Part shown: positions 31,266 through 41,980 of the stretch, one piece after another
Numbering within the stretch: the first letter of the stretch is position 1
Layout: every line of letters starts with the position of its first letter
Assembly: GCF_020360975.1 (NCBI RefSeq)
Contig: NW_025408669.1
Coordinates: 558,001 to 622,000 of the forward strand
Direction: 5' to 3'
Source: Hirsutella rhossiliensis
Taxonomy: Eukaryota > Ascomycota > Sordariomycetes > Hypocreales > Ophiocordycipitaceae
DNA length: 64,000 nt
The notes under the pieces: model-generated
Databases searched by the model: none
Told to the model about the DNA's origin: nothing
Seen by the model: the letters and a program-made list of their open reading frames with translations, nothing else
Translations under genes and position numbers: made by a program

Positions 31266-34200
31266 TCAGCTATCCCAAATCGCTCCATAGGCCGGAACGC
31301 CCCGTGTTTCAAGACCATATACGACCTTTTTTGTAATCTTTTCGTTTGCGATAATAATAACAGCCTCAGCATTGAAGCTCTTGGCGAGATTGTAGCCCAT
31401 CCTGACAAGGTCGGGCCGCCCGCTCTTCTTGGTATTATGGATGATTGCGTTGGGTATCGACCTGTGAACTACGTTTAAAATGTCTTGTCCGAAGAGCGTG
31501 TCGGGCGACGAAGTGGACCAGATGAGCTGGGTAGGGCAACTTGGGTGCGCAATGTGGCCCAACAGAGGACCGATTCCAGATCCAGTGGCGATGACGACGA
31601 TGCGGTTGAAGAGGGTTGCGATTCTCATGACGCCGCAAGTGGGCGTCCCTCGAACCCACAGCTTGGTCGGGGGCTTCTGGATCTGTGACTTGGTCCAGTC
31701 TCCGGCGTTTGACATGATGAGAGAAAAGCCGCGAGAAGTAGCCGTCTTTGCATTTGGAATCGTTGCAAAAGAGTGCCACTCGAACAAAGGTCGGGTGGAG
31801 ATGCGTGTGAAACTTCCGTTGGTCGGCTGCGTGTAGCTGAAATGCAGCCGCATGGCATGCTCGGAAAGAGGAATCGCTTCGACGGATACCCTTCGAAGAA
31901 AGAACCACGAGGAGGCGATGCTCAAGGATGCGACGGTAATGATCCAGAATTGAGGACTCCGAAGAAGCGCAACGCCAAGGTCCTGGTCCAGGGGCTTCGT
32001 CTTCTCAATGGAGAGAAAGGTACGAACCCAGAAGAGAAAGAGCGCGGTCCATCCGAGGAATCGGTGCATATTTTCAAAGACATCGTGGTAATGCCTGCGA
32101 ATCGACGGCCATGCGAAAAATACCATCGTGCTCAAGATAGCGGAGAGGAGCCAGGAAATAACCAAGGTCGCCATCGAATCAGTGGTGTTGTGTCCCTGGA
32201 CAAATGTCGTCGTCGATGCAATTGTAGACGACAGTAGCCACAGTGTTGCGCAGACTCCGGCGCTCGAGTGGACGCCGCCAAGGTGGTAAACCTTGGCGCA
32301 GCTACTTCGAAGCCAAAGCGGAGCTGCTTTGGGCACAGAGCAGAAGACGGTATAGAGAGCGTTGATGACCATATCTTGTCGTATGAGGACGGCCAGAACC
32401 AGATTGGCAGCAGTCAGAGTGCCCAGCCATTCCGGACCGAGGCGCATAAAAACAATGGCAACAAGGGCGCCTACATTCAAGAGACCAGTCAAGCTGAATA
32501 AGAGTCGATAGACGATAAAAATCCTGTATCGGAGACCCCGAAGCGGCCTTGGCAGCTGCTTGCTGGGGAGTTCCTGCGTCAAATCGAACGTGTCCGACAC
32601 ATCCTTCTCAGTCGGGGAGAAAGACGCCAACTTCTCCTCCAAAACAGTTTCTGTATAAGTCGGAGACTGGCTAGTCAAGGTGACGGCGGTGTCGAGTCGC
32701 GGCTCGTCGACTTGGGGCTGGGCAGCCAAGACGCGCAGGGCCTTTTTGTCAATCTTGCCATTGGCCGTGGTTGGAAACTCGTCCATGGGGAAAACAGCAG
32801 TCGGAATAGCGTAGTAGGGTTGCAGTTTGCTTGTGTGCTGGAGAACGGCCTCGACGTTTTGTTGTTGGGGCACCACGAAGCCGTAGAGGTCACCGTCGAT
32901 GAGCAACGTCGTTGCCCGAGAGACGCCTGGTGCAGAAGCTAGCGACGATGCGATGCCATCGAGTTCGACACGAAAGCCCTAGTTTACAAAGTCAGAAGAC
33001 AAGGAGTGGAGCGGAATCAGCGGGAAACTTGCCTTGACCTTGACTTGGTCGTCGCCGCGACCGAGAATCTCAATGGAGCCATCTTGGCGCCATTGACCCA
33101 GGTCACCAGTGCAGTACATGTAGGACCTATAAGCTATCAGTCCTGGCCTGATGATAAGACGGAGAGGTGCGTACCCATCGATGACAAATGGATTGGGGAC
33201 ATAGGACTCCTTGGTCTTGGCCTCGAGTCCGACATAGCCACGGGACACGCCGCGGCCGCCGGCCCACATCATCCCGGGCTGACCGATGGGGACAGGCCTG
33301 CCGTTCCCATCCAGGATATACACCGAGTTGTTCGGGGTCGGCCGGCCGATGGAGACAGGGGTCCCGGGCAGGTGTTTGGACATAGTGTTTACAATTGTCG
33401 TCTCAGTCGGGCCACAGCAGTTCCAGTACGTGGCGTGCGAGGCCCAGAGGTCGGCGAGATCCTGAGAAGTAGGCTCGCCTGCTGTAGCGACAACCTTGAT
33501 GTTGGGGTATTTCGTCGGATGGTATTTGGCCAGAATGGTAGGCGTGCAGATGAGAACATGAAGCTATTTAGGGGTTGATGATTAGCTGCTGTCTAGTGCA
33601 TCCTGGACCTTAGTTGTATTGACTTGCCTGACGAATTGTGGGCTCCCACTGAGACCCGCGGACCATGAGAGTGCCTCCGTTGCACAGGCAAGCAAAGATT
33701 TCCCATGCCGCTGCGTTCAGATTAGCCAAGTCGGCCGTATTCCCTTGAGACAGGCAAGCTTACCCATGTCGAAGCTTATGTTCAGGACCTGCCCCACGCG
33801 CATGCCATCGCTGATGCCCAGGTTTCCAGGGCCTAGACAGACGAGATTGGTAACGTTTCTATGCGTCACGTCGATGCCTTTTGGCTTTCCGGTTGTGCCT
33901 GTATAAAAAGTCAGAAAAGGCACTGGAATGGAATAGCTGTGAACGCAACGAACCAGATGTATAGATAACATAGCACCCTGACTCTGGGGTTGCCAGGTCT
34001 ACCCATTGGTCTGTAGAGTAGCGAGCATCTGCCCGCATGCATTCGTCAATGAGAACTAACGGAACGTGCGGAAAAGTCCGTCGTGTTCGGTGCTCGGTTG
34101 TCGAGAGACAGACTACAATACGCTCTCCACTCTGCTCAACGACCTGCTTGATGCTCGAGTCTGGCACAACACCTCCGTCGAGCGGGACGTACTGGGCTCC

Positions 34201-34515
34201 GCAAGAGAGGATGGCCCAGATGCCAACCACCATCTCAAGTCCCCGCTTCACGACAAGAGGGATCCTCTGTCCAGGTTGGACTCCGAGGTTGCGCAGCCTG
34301 CACGCGAGAGCTTGGGCGTACTTGGACAGCTCATAGTATGTCAGGTCTCGGGGCGAGTTTCCCGAAAGATCGCGAACTGCTTTCGAGTTGGGATGTAGCA
34401 AGGCTTGGTGGTAAAAGGCGGCGGTAAGGGTGGGAAAGGGGCAGGCGACGGCATCGCCAAAGTTAAAGGCGCCCATGCGCGGTGACGCGGCGGCGTCGAC
34501 GATGTGATGGGCCAT
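31266..34515 (-). CDS. NRPS-like adenylation domain fused to a membrane ferric-reductase-like domain
   Basis: Six exons (34515-33954, 33898-33764, 33710-33628, 33563-33175, 33126-33033, 32978-31266) give 991 codons. The A domain has YTSGTTGKPKG (res. 183-193), NCCGPTETT (about 308), YCTGDLG (394-400), the QVKVKGFRVEL motif (about 417-427) and NGKIDKK (494-500). No carrier-protein GGxS motif follows. About six membrane segments (res. 573-782) come next, with His pairs 653/658 and 717-726 that could bind haem. A flavin-reductase-like part has PLFEWHSF (818-825) and NAD-binding IATGSGIGP (884-892), ending YGAIWDS. It probably activates an acid as AMP ester and couples it to membrane electron transfer; substrate unknown. 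ATG 34515 is chosen because the longer frame starts with TTG. Introns 3 and 5 are GC-AG. Confidence 0.88.
32979..33032 (-). other. GC-AG intron 5 of the NRPS-like gene
   Basis: Donor AAG|GCAAGT, acceptor CTAG|GGC, with TTCTGACTT as branch-point-like sequence. It must be removed exactly here, because the join QVKVK|GFRVEL is the conserved A8 motif of adenylating enzymes. Confidence 0.88.
33564..33627 (-). other. GC-AG intron 3 of the NRPS-like gene
   Basis: On the coding strand the donor is CAG|GCAAGT and the acceptor AATAG. It joins PTIRQ to LHVLICTPT in phase 0. No better GT donor is near. Confidence 0.75.
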
Positions 34516-34632
34516 GATGCCTTTGACGTGCAAGTCGCAGACCTGTAGACTCGGTTATGGCAGAGAGGGGTTGAAGTTGCAGTGATGGCCAGCCTGCGTT
34601 CTATCTTTTCGCCACTTGGAGATGAGTTGAGT

Positions 34633-34639
34633 CTTTATA
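34633..34639 (-). promoter_or_regulatory. Probable TATA box of the NRPS-like gene
   Basis: TATAAAG on the coding strand, about 118 bases before the ATG. This would give a 5' leader of roughly 90 bases. CTACAG just before the start (about 34540) could also be a splice acceptor, so an upstream non-coding exon cannot be excluded. Confidence 0.4.
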
Positions 34640-34682
34640 CACTGTTGAGTCCTCCTTAACTCGAACTACATCAAGTCGGATT

Positions 34683-34811
34683 TCAAACAGGCTGTTGCCA
34701 CTGCTGTGAATGCAACACCCCAGAGTGGAGACTTGGACGACATCATGTTGCATCTCAAACAGGCTATTACTCCTTTCGCTGGCGAGGTGAATGCACTACC
34801 CCAGAGTGGAG
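34683..34811. repeat. Imperfect direct repeat upstream of the NRPS-like gene
   Basis: Two copies (34683-34731 and 34755-34811) share TCAAACAGGCT at one end and ACCCCAGAGTGGAGA at the other, with a variable middle. The position, 170-300 bases before the ATG, suits a duplicated regulatory segment, but no known site is recognised. Confidence 0.7.
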
Positions 34812-34859
34812 AGTCGAGATTCCAGCCCTATGGAATTCCTCGGGGGCCGCTGAGGACCC

Positions 34860-35935
34860 CTGTCGAATGATTGGTGACTGGTTATTCTGGAATGGGTTTC
34901 GCCCCGGCACAGCTCACTGTCGTAAGTTTGAAAACCAACGCCAAGAAGTCAGTTGTCCTAAATGCCTCTATGAAATCATGACGAAGCCATAAAGACAAGG
35001 ACCTCTACCGAGCCCGGCCGAGTGAGATGCATGGCCCGTGTCAGGAACGGAAGGTTTTCGAGTCAGCCCATGGCCAATCATCACGTATACTTGGGATGAA
35101 AGTGTAAGTGACCGTCTGATTCCTCGCCCCGGGAGCACCGTCATGGACACCTGTCAAGGTAGACTTGCGTTTCAAGAGGGGCGGTGCCGTAGTGGAGTAT
35201 GCCATCTATGCGGCTGCATTGCTTGCATTGTCCCAATGGAATCAAGGCAATGCACCTGAATCATTGACCCCACCTGACGTTGAATTAATCATGTCCCTTC
35301 AGACGGGCTAGAGACCAGAGTCCCACGTGGCTTGAGTCAGGCGTGCCGCAATCCGCGATATTGCTTGCCGAGGCTGCAGAGCGGAGGGGGCCCCGCCCGG
35401 GTTACTTGCAGGCGACCCATTCTGCCTACAACGGCCCGCCATTGGGTCGAGGAAGACGAGATCGTCGTACATAGGTTTTCCTCCCGGGTTACCGGTTTTT
35501 CCCTATACAACTAGCCGGTAACTTAAGGGCTCTAGAGCTTATATCGTAGGAACTCACGAAGTTGGAACGCTCTTGGCGATCGATAGCGGGTCGGACGCCT
35601 AACAAGAGAAGGTCTAGAAGAGCAGCTCGTGCTAAAATCTACGTATAGACCCGCCGTTCCGAGTTAGTAAGTTTCTAAGCCAGGCTAGCTGGCACAATAG
35701 ACTACAGCTTCCCGTTGCCTAGGGGGTCGCCTTAGGGGGCCAACCTGGGGTTTGGGTTACCACTAAGTTGAGCGCTAAAGGGCCTAGGCAACGGGTACTG
35801 CTAACGGGGGTTCAAATAATAACTGCAAGGCTATCGCGACTATTCCATCACAAATCAAGATACTTTCTAATTACTCCAGTGTCGCAACTGCAGTCAGCAG
35901 TGTGGGGCTCAGTAAAGCTCGCTTGACCGTCATGA
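34860..35935. other. Intergenic region without a recognised gene
   Basis: The short open frames here have no coding support. It contains a 13-bp inverted repeat, CCCGTTGCCTAGG at 35711-35723 and its complement at 35783-35795, 59 bases apart. A patch at about 35500-35560 resembles RIPed sequence. Confidence 0.5.
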
Positions 35936-35941
35936 CACGGC

Positions 35942-35963
35942 GGGGGCGGGGGCGGGGGCGGCG
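35942..35963 (+). repeat. GGGGGC tract
   Basis: Three GGGGG runs separated by single C, followed by GGCGG. It is G-rich enough on one strand for possible G-quadruplex formation. Confidence 0.55.
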
Positions 35964-35999
35964 GCCCCGGCGTCCGACATGTCGGCCTGGCGCGCTCGG

Positions 36000-36014
36000 T
36001 CAGTATTTCCTCCA

Positions 36015-36056
<42 letters not shown>

Positions 36057-36274
36057 GTCGTCGTCGTCGTCATCGTCATCGTCATCATCATGGCACACCT
36101 GGGCCATCTCGACCCCCTTGGCCGCCAGCTCCTGGGCCGCGGGCTAACTCACCTCGCGCGTGATGCCGCCCACCGCAAATTCCTTGGACAGCGCCGCGTC
36201 GCCCAGCACGGCCCGGGTGACGGAGTCGCCCTGGTTGCCTGGGCGCCAAAGACTGCAAGGATCTTCTTGGTCAT
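36000..36274 (-). pseudogene. NmrA-like Rossmann protein, truncated and expanded (pseudogene)
   Basis: From ATG 36274 the frame reads MTKKILAVFGAQ, the start of NmrA-like NAD(P)-binding regulators. One missing base near 36237 shifts the frame, after which GNQGDSVTRAVLGD and GGITREVS follow. Then TAG replaces a Lys codon, then PAAQELAAKGVEMAQ as in the family. Where relatives have an Asp-containing GDLDD-like sequence, 24 Asp codons (36018-36089) follow, then EWRKY and a stop. The remaining ~200 residues of a normal protein are absent. Confidence 0.75.
36018..36089. repeat. ATC/GTC microsatellite (24 Asp codons on the minus strand)
   Basis: Thirteen ATC units, five GTC units, then mixed units, all in the frame of the NmrA-like pseudogene. 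The poly-Ser and poly-Ile frames on the plus strand are artefacts of this repeat. Confidence 0.9.
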
Positions 36275-36339
36275 GTTGCTGTTTGGTTTGATGCAGTGGC
36301 TTGAAGAGGGTGGACGCCTTGGCCTGCTTTTTGTGCAAT

Positions 36340-36930
36340 GACGGACTCTGAGTTATATACGTAAGATGAAGTGTGCTTCTCGTAACTTTAAGTCTAGCAA
36401 GGTGATGTGTTGGACCTCAGCTCAAGTCTTGACGATCCGAATTCTTGTGCTTGCTTGATTCACTCAATGACTTTTTACGAGTTTCGCGAGATAGCGGCAT
36501 ATTGCTAGACAAGGGCCGCTGGCTTACACCGTCGACTTCCGCTGAAGTTCCGTAAAGCCCCTGCCGCTTGTTAAGCAAGGCAGCGCCAGAGCTCGGCTTT
36601 CGGTCAGCCGACCTATCCAATCGTCGCGTGCTTACCACGTCCGATTCAGGCCATGCTGTTGAGTCGTCTTCACATGCATGACGGACCGCGAATCACCAAT
36701 CCTTGGTAATGCCTTCATAAGTGCGCGTGAAACCGCAAGTACAAGAGAAGCTACCTTATGCTCGTCCATCAGCACACATCCACCACACATCAATTATCCG
36801 TGGTTTATCTGCCTTCATCAAACGCCATCAAGTCATCGGCTCCGAGCAGTCAATCGCACAAGTGCAACTCGGCTTTTCTAGACTCCTGGTGGCCCGTCAA
36901 CGACACCATCGTCTCCACTCAAATCACACT
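36340..36930. other. Intergenic region between the NmrA pseudogene and the aminopeptidase
   Basis: Normal base composition. It should hold the 3' untranslated region of the aminopeptidase and, before the loss, the NmrA promoter. No gene or RNA recognised. Confidence 0.5.
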
Positions 36931-39782
36931 TCATTGCAAATAGCCATTGGCCTTGAGCCACGCCGACACGTCCTCGCGATCACGTTCCACCCACGACACC
37001 TTAGACCGGATGGCATCCTTGCTCTGCTCCAGCGACTGGTCGTAGCCCTTGTTGTTCTTGGCGGCGAAAAACTTGTCCACCTGCGAGAGCTGCTCCTGCG
37101 TAGTGAAGCCCGACGTCATGATCATCACCATGCTGCCCAGCATGGGCAGACCGGGAGGTAATCGCTCGTACACGGTCTCCCAATTGCTCGTCATCCAGCC
37201 GAACATGGCCTCGATGCCCCCGGGGTGCGAGCGCAGCCCACTCACGGGCATGTACACATCCTGGTCCTTGACCTCGTCTCCAAAGAGAAGGCCCAGCGTC
37301 CGCTTCGTCAGCTCGGGGTCCTTGGCCCGGCCGAGGGAGAGGAGGCAAGTGTTGCGCTCCTCGCTGTTCGACGACGAGCAGTAGAGGTCGAGGACATTTT
37401 GATACTAGACAGGAAAACCGTCAAGTCAGCAAGCCATCTTCTTTGCGACAGGGGCCGAAAAGTCTCACCTCCTCCTTGTCGCCATACTTGAGGCAGATGC
37501 CGAAGACGCTCTTCCTGATGTTGGGGTGGATGGCCGCCTTGTCTCCGCCCATGAATTTGGAAAACATGTTCCGGGCAGCCGCAATGACGGCTTCGTCGCC
37601 GCAGATGCCCGCCGTCTCAAACATCATGGCCTTGAACTGCTGCTCCACGTGGCCGTCGCCGTCGGAAAACTGCCAGCCCATCTTGTGTGCCTTGGAGCTG
37701 ACCAGGTCCCTGAGAAAGGCCTCGAGGCCATCCCGGGCGGCCTTGTCCTCAAACATCCAGGCGCTCAGGATGGCCGACAGCCGGCCAATGATCTCGTTCC
37801 ACACGACGTATTCTACTTCCGAGTCGAAGCCCTTAAGCAGGCTCAAAACGCCCGATGTCTTCTGGTACCCGGACGTGGCCAGTGCGCCAGCGTCGGCAAT
37901 CATGCCGGCCTTGTCCTCGACCGTCAAAAGCCCGTCCCTGGCGGCCTTGCCCAGCTTCTCGAGGCGAGCGGGCGTGTACGAGGTCCGATAGATGCCAGTG
38001 TGGTTCGCATTCAGCTTGAAGAAGTCGGTGTCGGACACCTTGAAGTCCCTTTCGCGCTCATAGAGCGTCAGAGACTTGTCGACGCCGTCCTTGGTGCGCA
38101 CGTTCAAGAAAACGGGGTAAAGAACCTGGTCCTCCTCCGGCTTGGTGTCGCCCGTCCTGAGGAAGCGGTTCTGCTTCACGTGGATGGTGCCGGCCTTTTC
38201 GTCCTCGGTCACGGTGAGGACCGGGTAGCCAACCTTTTTGGTCCAGGTCGCCATGATGTCCTGCACCGGCTTGCCACTGGCGGCGCTCAGCGACGCCCAC
38301 AAGTCTCCCGTCTGGGTGTTGCCGTAGGCGTGCTTCTTGAGATAGTGTCGCACGCCCTCCAAAAATGTGTCCTCGCCGAGATAGGTGGAGATCATGCGCA
38401 AGACGCACGAGCCCTTGGAGTAGGAAATGGCGTCAAAGATTTGGTTGATCTCGTCGGCTCGATTGACGGGTACCTCGATGGGGTGGCTGCTTCGCAGAGA
38501 GTCGAGCGCCAGGGCCGACTGCAAGTTGTCGATGACGTATGTCTGCCAGACATGCCACTTGGGGTAGAAGGCGTTGCAAGAGTACTGAGACGGAGCAGAT
38601 TAGCCACCGCACCTGAAGTAGCCAAGGCCAAAGAACAAGAACGGCTGCAAGGACTCACCCACGAGACCCATGTTGCGAAGCCTTCATTAAGCCAAAGGCC
38701 CTCCCACCAGTCCATCGTGACCGCGTTGCCAAACCATTGGTGGGAAAGCTCGTGCTGCACCACTTCGGCCACGCGCTCCTTTGCGGTGGCGCTGCTGGAC
38801 TTTTCGTCGAGGAGCAGGCCGACGACTCGGTAGGTGACGAGGCCCCAGTTCTCCATGGCACCCTGGGCAAAGTCCGGGATGGCGACCTGATCCATCTTGG
38901 GAAGGGGGAAATCGATGCCAAAGAGCTTTTCGTAAAACCCGAGGGTCTTAACGGCCAAGTCGAGGGCGTAGCGGCCGTGCTCAATGTTCTGGCCGGGTGG
39001 GGCGTAGACGCGGACGGGGACGCGAAAGTCACGGGACTCGATGTAGTTGAGCTCGCCGACGATGAAGGCGACGAGATAGGTGGACATCAGGGGCGACGTG
39101 TTGAAGTGGACGGCCTTTTTGACAGCGCCAGTCTTGACGGAGCGGACCTCGGACTCGGAGGCAACGTCCATGTTGCTCAGACACGTCAGGTTCTTGTCGG
39201 CGACGAGGGTCACGGTGAACTTTGCCTTGAGTACGGGCTCGTCGAAGCAGGGAAAGGCGCGGCGGGCGTCGGTGGGCTCCATCTGGGAGGTGGCGAGGAT
39301 GCCCGTGGAGCCATCGTCCTTCTTGTAGGTGGAGCGATAGAAGCCGGCCATGACGTTGTTTAGGTGGCCCGTGAACTTGATTCTGAGCTGGGCCTTGGAG
39401 CCCTTTGCGAGGGAGCCATCAAAGTCAAACTTGGATACCTGCGTCGCGTCGTCGCGGGAGATGCGGGGGGCGGAGCTGCGAGGTTAGCATGGTGCTGCGT
39501 AGAGACAAGGACTGGGACATACCTGAGGGCCTTTCCGTTGCAAGAGACAGAGGCGCTGTGGATGTCGAGCTCGAGGGTGTTGAGGGAGATGCAGGACGAG
39601 TCCTGGGCGACGTCGAGGTCGATGACGACGGAGCCGTCAAAGGAGGACGTGTGAAAGTCGGGCTCGAGGGTGACGTGGTAGTGCCGAGGCACGACATTTG
39701 TCGGGAGCAGCTCTCGGCCGTTGTCCGAGGCGCTGGCACCACCGCCACCCGTCACGTCGACTCCGGCGCGGCTTCTGCACAT
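36931..39782 (-). CDS. M1-family zinc aminopeptidase (yeast Ape2/Aap1-like)
   Basis: Exons 39782-39523, 39475-38659, 38584-37469 and 37404-36931 give 888 residues, the normal length for cytosolic puromycin-sensitive-type aminopeptidases. The order is an N-terminal beta domain (LLPTNVVPRHYHVTLEP from about res. 26), the exopeptidase motif GAMENWG (292-298), zinc site HELSHQWFGN (328-337) with the third ligand Glu in NEGFA (351), SYSKG with the probable catalytic Tyr, and the ERAP1-like helical C-terminal domain to ANGYLQ. It removes N-terminal residues from peptides. No signal peptide is seen, so it is probably cytosolic. Introns are 47, 74 and 64 bases with GT-AG ends. Start ATG 39782 fits the family N terminus. 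Confidence 0.95.
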
Positions 39783-39979
39783 GGTCTGTCTGCGGTAGGA
39801 GCAGTGGCGCGAGGCCGGAGGCGACTGTGGCGGGCGACAAGGTCGAGGGCGGGGGAGGGTCGACGAGGCCGAGGACAGCGGCGAGGCGTATCTCCGCTGC
39901 TGCCGAGAGACAGGACTGAGTTGCCTCGAAATGAGTTAGCTTGAAGCGCTTGAAATGACGGCGCTGCTTGCAGGAGAGG

Positions 39980-40115
39980 CGATGATGGAGAGTAGAGGAG
40001 GAGAAGCGATGATGGAGAATAGGGTAGGAGAAGTGGGAGAGGAAGAGGAGGGGAAGTGGAGAGGAAGCGGGGGGGAAGTGGGAGACGAGGAGAGAAGTGG
40101 GGGGGAGGGGGAGAG
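39980..40115 (-). promoter_or_regulatory. Pyrimidine-rich promoter tract of the aminopeptidase gene
   Basis: On the coding strand this is almost pure C and T (CCCCCC, CTTCTC and CCTCTT blocks), 200-330 bases before the ATG. CT tracts before the start of transcription are common in filamentous fungi. Confidence 0.55.
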
Positions 40116-40159
40116 ACGACACGGCTGCGGAGAATCTCGCACGCGATTGAGGGGTCAAT

Positions 40160-40420
40160 TCGGTTAAAGGGAAAGGAGCCCGGCATACGGCGGGCCAACG
40201 ACAAGCATCTCGTCATTGGCTGCAACGGGGGGCGCTGCTGCTGAGGCTGGAGCTGCTGGAGCTGCCGCTGGTAGTGCTGAAGCTCCCGCCGACGGCGGCA
40301 ACGACGAGACGGCGGCGCGTCGAGGCGCCAGCATGCGCACCGCGAGCCCAGATGACATGCTTGCTTGCCTGTTGGTTACTGCCTTGGTCTACAGGGCTGT
40401 TTTAAAGGCTTCTTAATATA
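40160..40420. other. GC-rich edge of the gene island
   Basis: An Ala-rich open frame (40216-40416 plus) begins at TTG and has no supporting motif, so it is not called. Normal composition ends at about 40410, where RIPed sequence starts. Confidence 0.5.
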
Positions 40421-40422
40421 AT

Positions 40423-40612
40423 AATTACTCCCCTACTATAAGTATTATACTTTAAACATTTAAATAACTTTGCCCTACCTATCCGACCCCTTACTACTAA
40501 TTTTGCCTTAAAATATTTTATATATACTTCTTATTTATCTCTTTATAAGAAAGATAGGTAGGGTAAAGTTATTTAAGTCTTTAAAGGGTAATAACTATAG
40601 TAAGGAGTTAAA
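40423..40612. repeat. Inverted repeat built on a Copia A LTR fragment
   Basis: 40426-40492 resembles the end portion of the Copia A LTR (compare 6845-6910). Its imperfect inverted copy lies at 40552-40608, leaving a loop of about 60 bases. This could be a foldback from head-to-head LTR fragments. Confidence 0.6.
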
Positions 40613-41960
40613 TTTTTTTTTTCTATATTTTTCTTTCTTTTATTTAACGCCCTTATTTATATCCTTTTAGTATCTTTATTAATAAAGGAATTCCTCCTTA
40701 GCTAAGTCTTTAATATCTACTTAGAATCTAAGCTTTTTTCTTTTTTCTATTCTTTTCTAGCTATTATTAGTAAACCTATCTTATCTCTTACTCTTTCTTT
40801 TATCTTATACTTATTTATCCTATAATATATCTTTTATTATAACTTACTTTAATAACTAGTTTAGCTAAAATATAGCTTTACTTAAATTAAATTTAAACTA
40901 ACTATATATACTATAATATTTAAGTATATATCCTTATATTATAAGTATAAAAGATATTTAATTTTTTTAGTTTTTAACTTATTTAATAAGTTTAATTAGT
41001 ACTTAATTTTTCCTTAACTCTTAAGTTTTAGAAATCTTTAATAAAACTATAGAAATATCCTTTCTTTTATATACTTATTAAACTAAAGATAATTAGCTAA
41101 GTACTTTAAAGTAAGCTTAGATTCTAGTAGTATATTATAAGGTATATTTAGTTTAAAGTATTAATAAAAGTCTTTTTTATAAAAAGGCTTAAGAGGGCTA
41201 TAAAGAAAAAAAGAAGATTTTAAAAAGAGAGAGATATAAAGGGGCTAAAAGAAAAGAAATATAAAACTTAAGGTAATTTAATAGATTTTAGTAATATATT
41301 AAGATTTAAGATATAATATTAAAATTATAATTAAAAAGGATTTCTTATATACTTAGTAAGATTAAAGAGGTATAGAGTAAAGTAATAAATAAAAACGAAT
41401 ATACTAGATATATATATAATAATAATAGTTAATAAGATTTATATAGTTTTATTTATATAAAGATTAAGTATTTCTCTTAGTTTATTTAATAAACTATTCT
41501 TAATATATCTTTATATATTTATAGTCTTTTTATACTTTTTTTTTAAATATTCTAAGTTAAATAATATTTATCTACTCTTTATCTTAAATAATAATATACT
41601 ATATATATATAATTAATATAAGTAATTAATATAAATAATTAATATAAACTTATTTAAACTTATATTAAGTAAGTAAGCTAAATATATTTATAAATAATAT
41701 AAAGTAACTATTATAAGGCTTAGCTACCTTATAAGTTTTAATAATATATTGAAATAACTTATAAGTAATTAACTAAAGCTTATATATAGTTACTTATAAG
41801 TATTTTAATACTTATTTTAAGATAATATAATTAAATATAAATATATTAATAACTTAATAATTTAGATCCTTATACTTAAGTATTATCTTTCTATAGCTAG
41901 GGTAAGAAGAAAGAACTTAATACTTTATATTAGATTTTAACTTTAATCGCGCTTAGAATA
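40613..41960. other. AT-rich RIPed stretch, no gene
   Basis: Very low GC and almost no CA or TG. ATATA/TTAAT repeats occur, for example the tandem AAGTAATTAATATA-like units near 41615-41650. No element could be identified. Confidence 0.6.
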
Positions 41961-41980
41961 TTATAGCATTTAACCCACTC

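Noticed and set aside
31169..33906. Many plus-strand and alternative minus-strand frames across the NRPS-like gene
   Set aside because: They are shadows of the GC-rich coding exons; the called frame has all the adenylation and reductase motifs.
34516..34533. Longer N terminus of the NRPS-like protein
   Set aside because: It would begin at TTG; the first ATG is at 34515, although an upstream exon joined at the CTACAG near 34540 is not excluded.
35902..36341. Plus-strand poly-Ser and poly-Ile frames
   Set aside because: Produced by the ATC/GTC microsatellite; the minus-strand NmrA-like frame explains the region.
37443..39944. Long plus-strand frames, including 435 codons at 37526-38833
   Set aside because: Antisense shadows of the M1 aminopeptidase; no family motif, and they cross its well-defined introns.
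39637..40225. Minus-strand frames extending the aminopeptidase N terminus
   Set aside because: Not in frame with ATG 39782; low-complexity Ser/Pro/Leu sequence from the pyrimidine-rich promoter.
40216..40416. Ala-rich plus-strand frame of 66 codons
   Set aside because: No ATG start, GC-driven composition, no motif.
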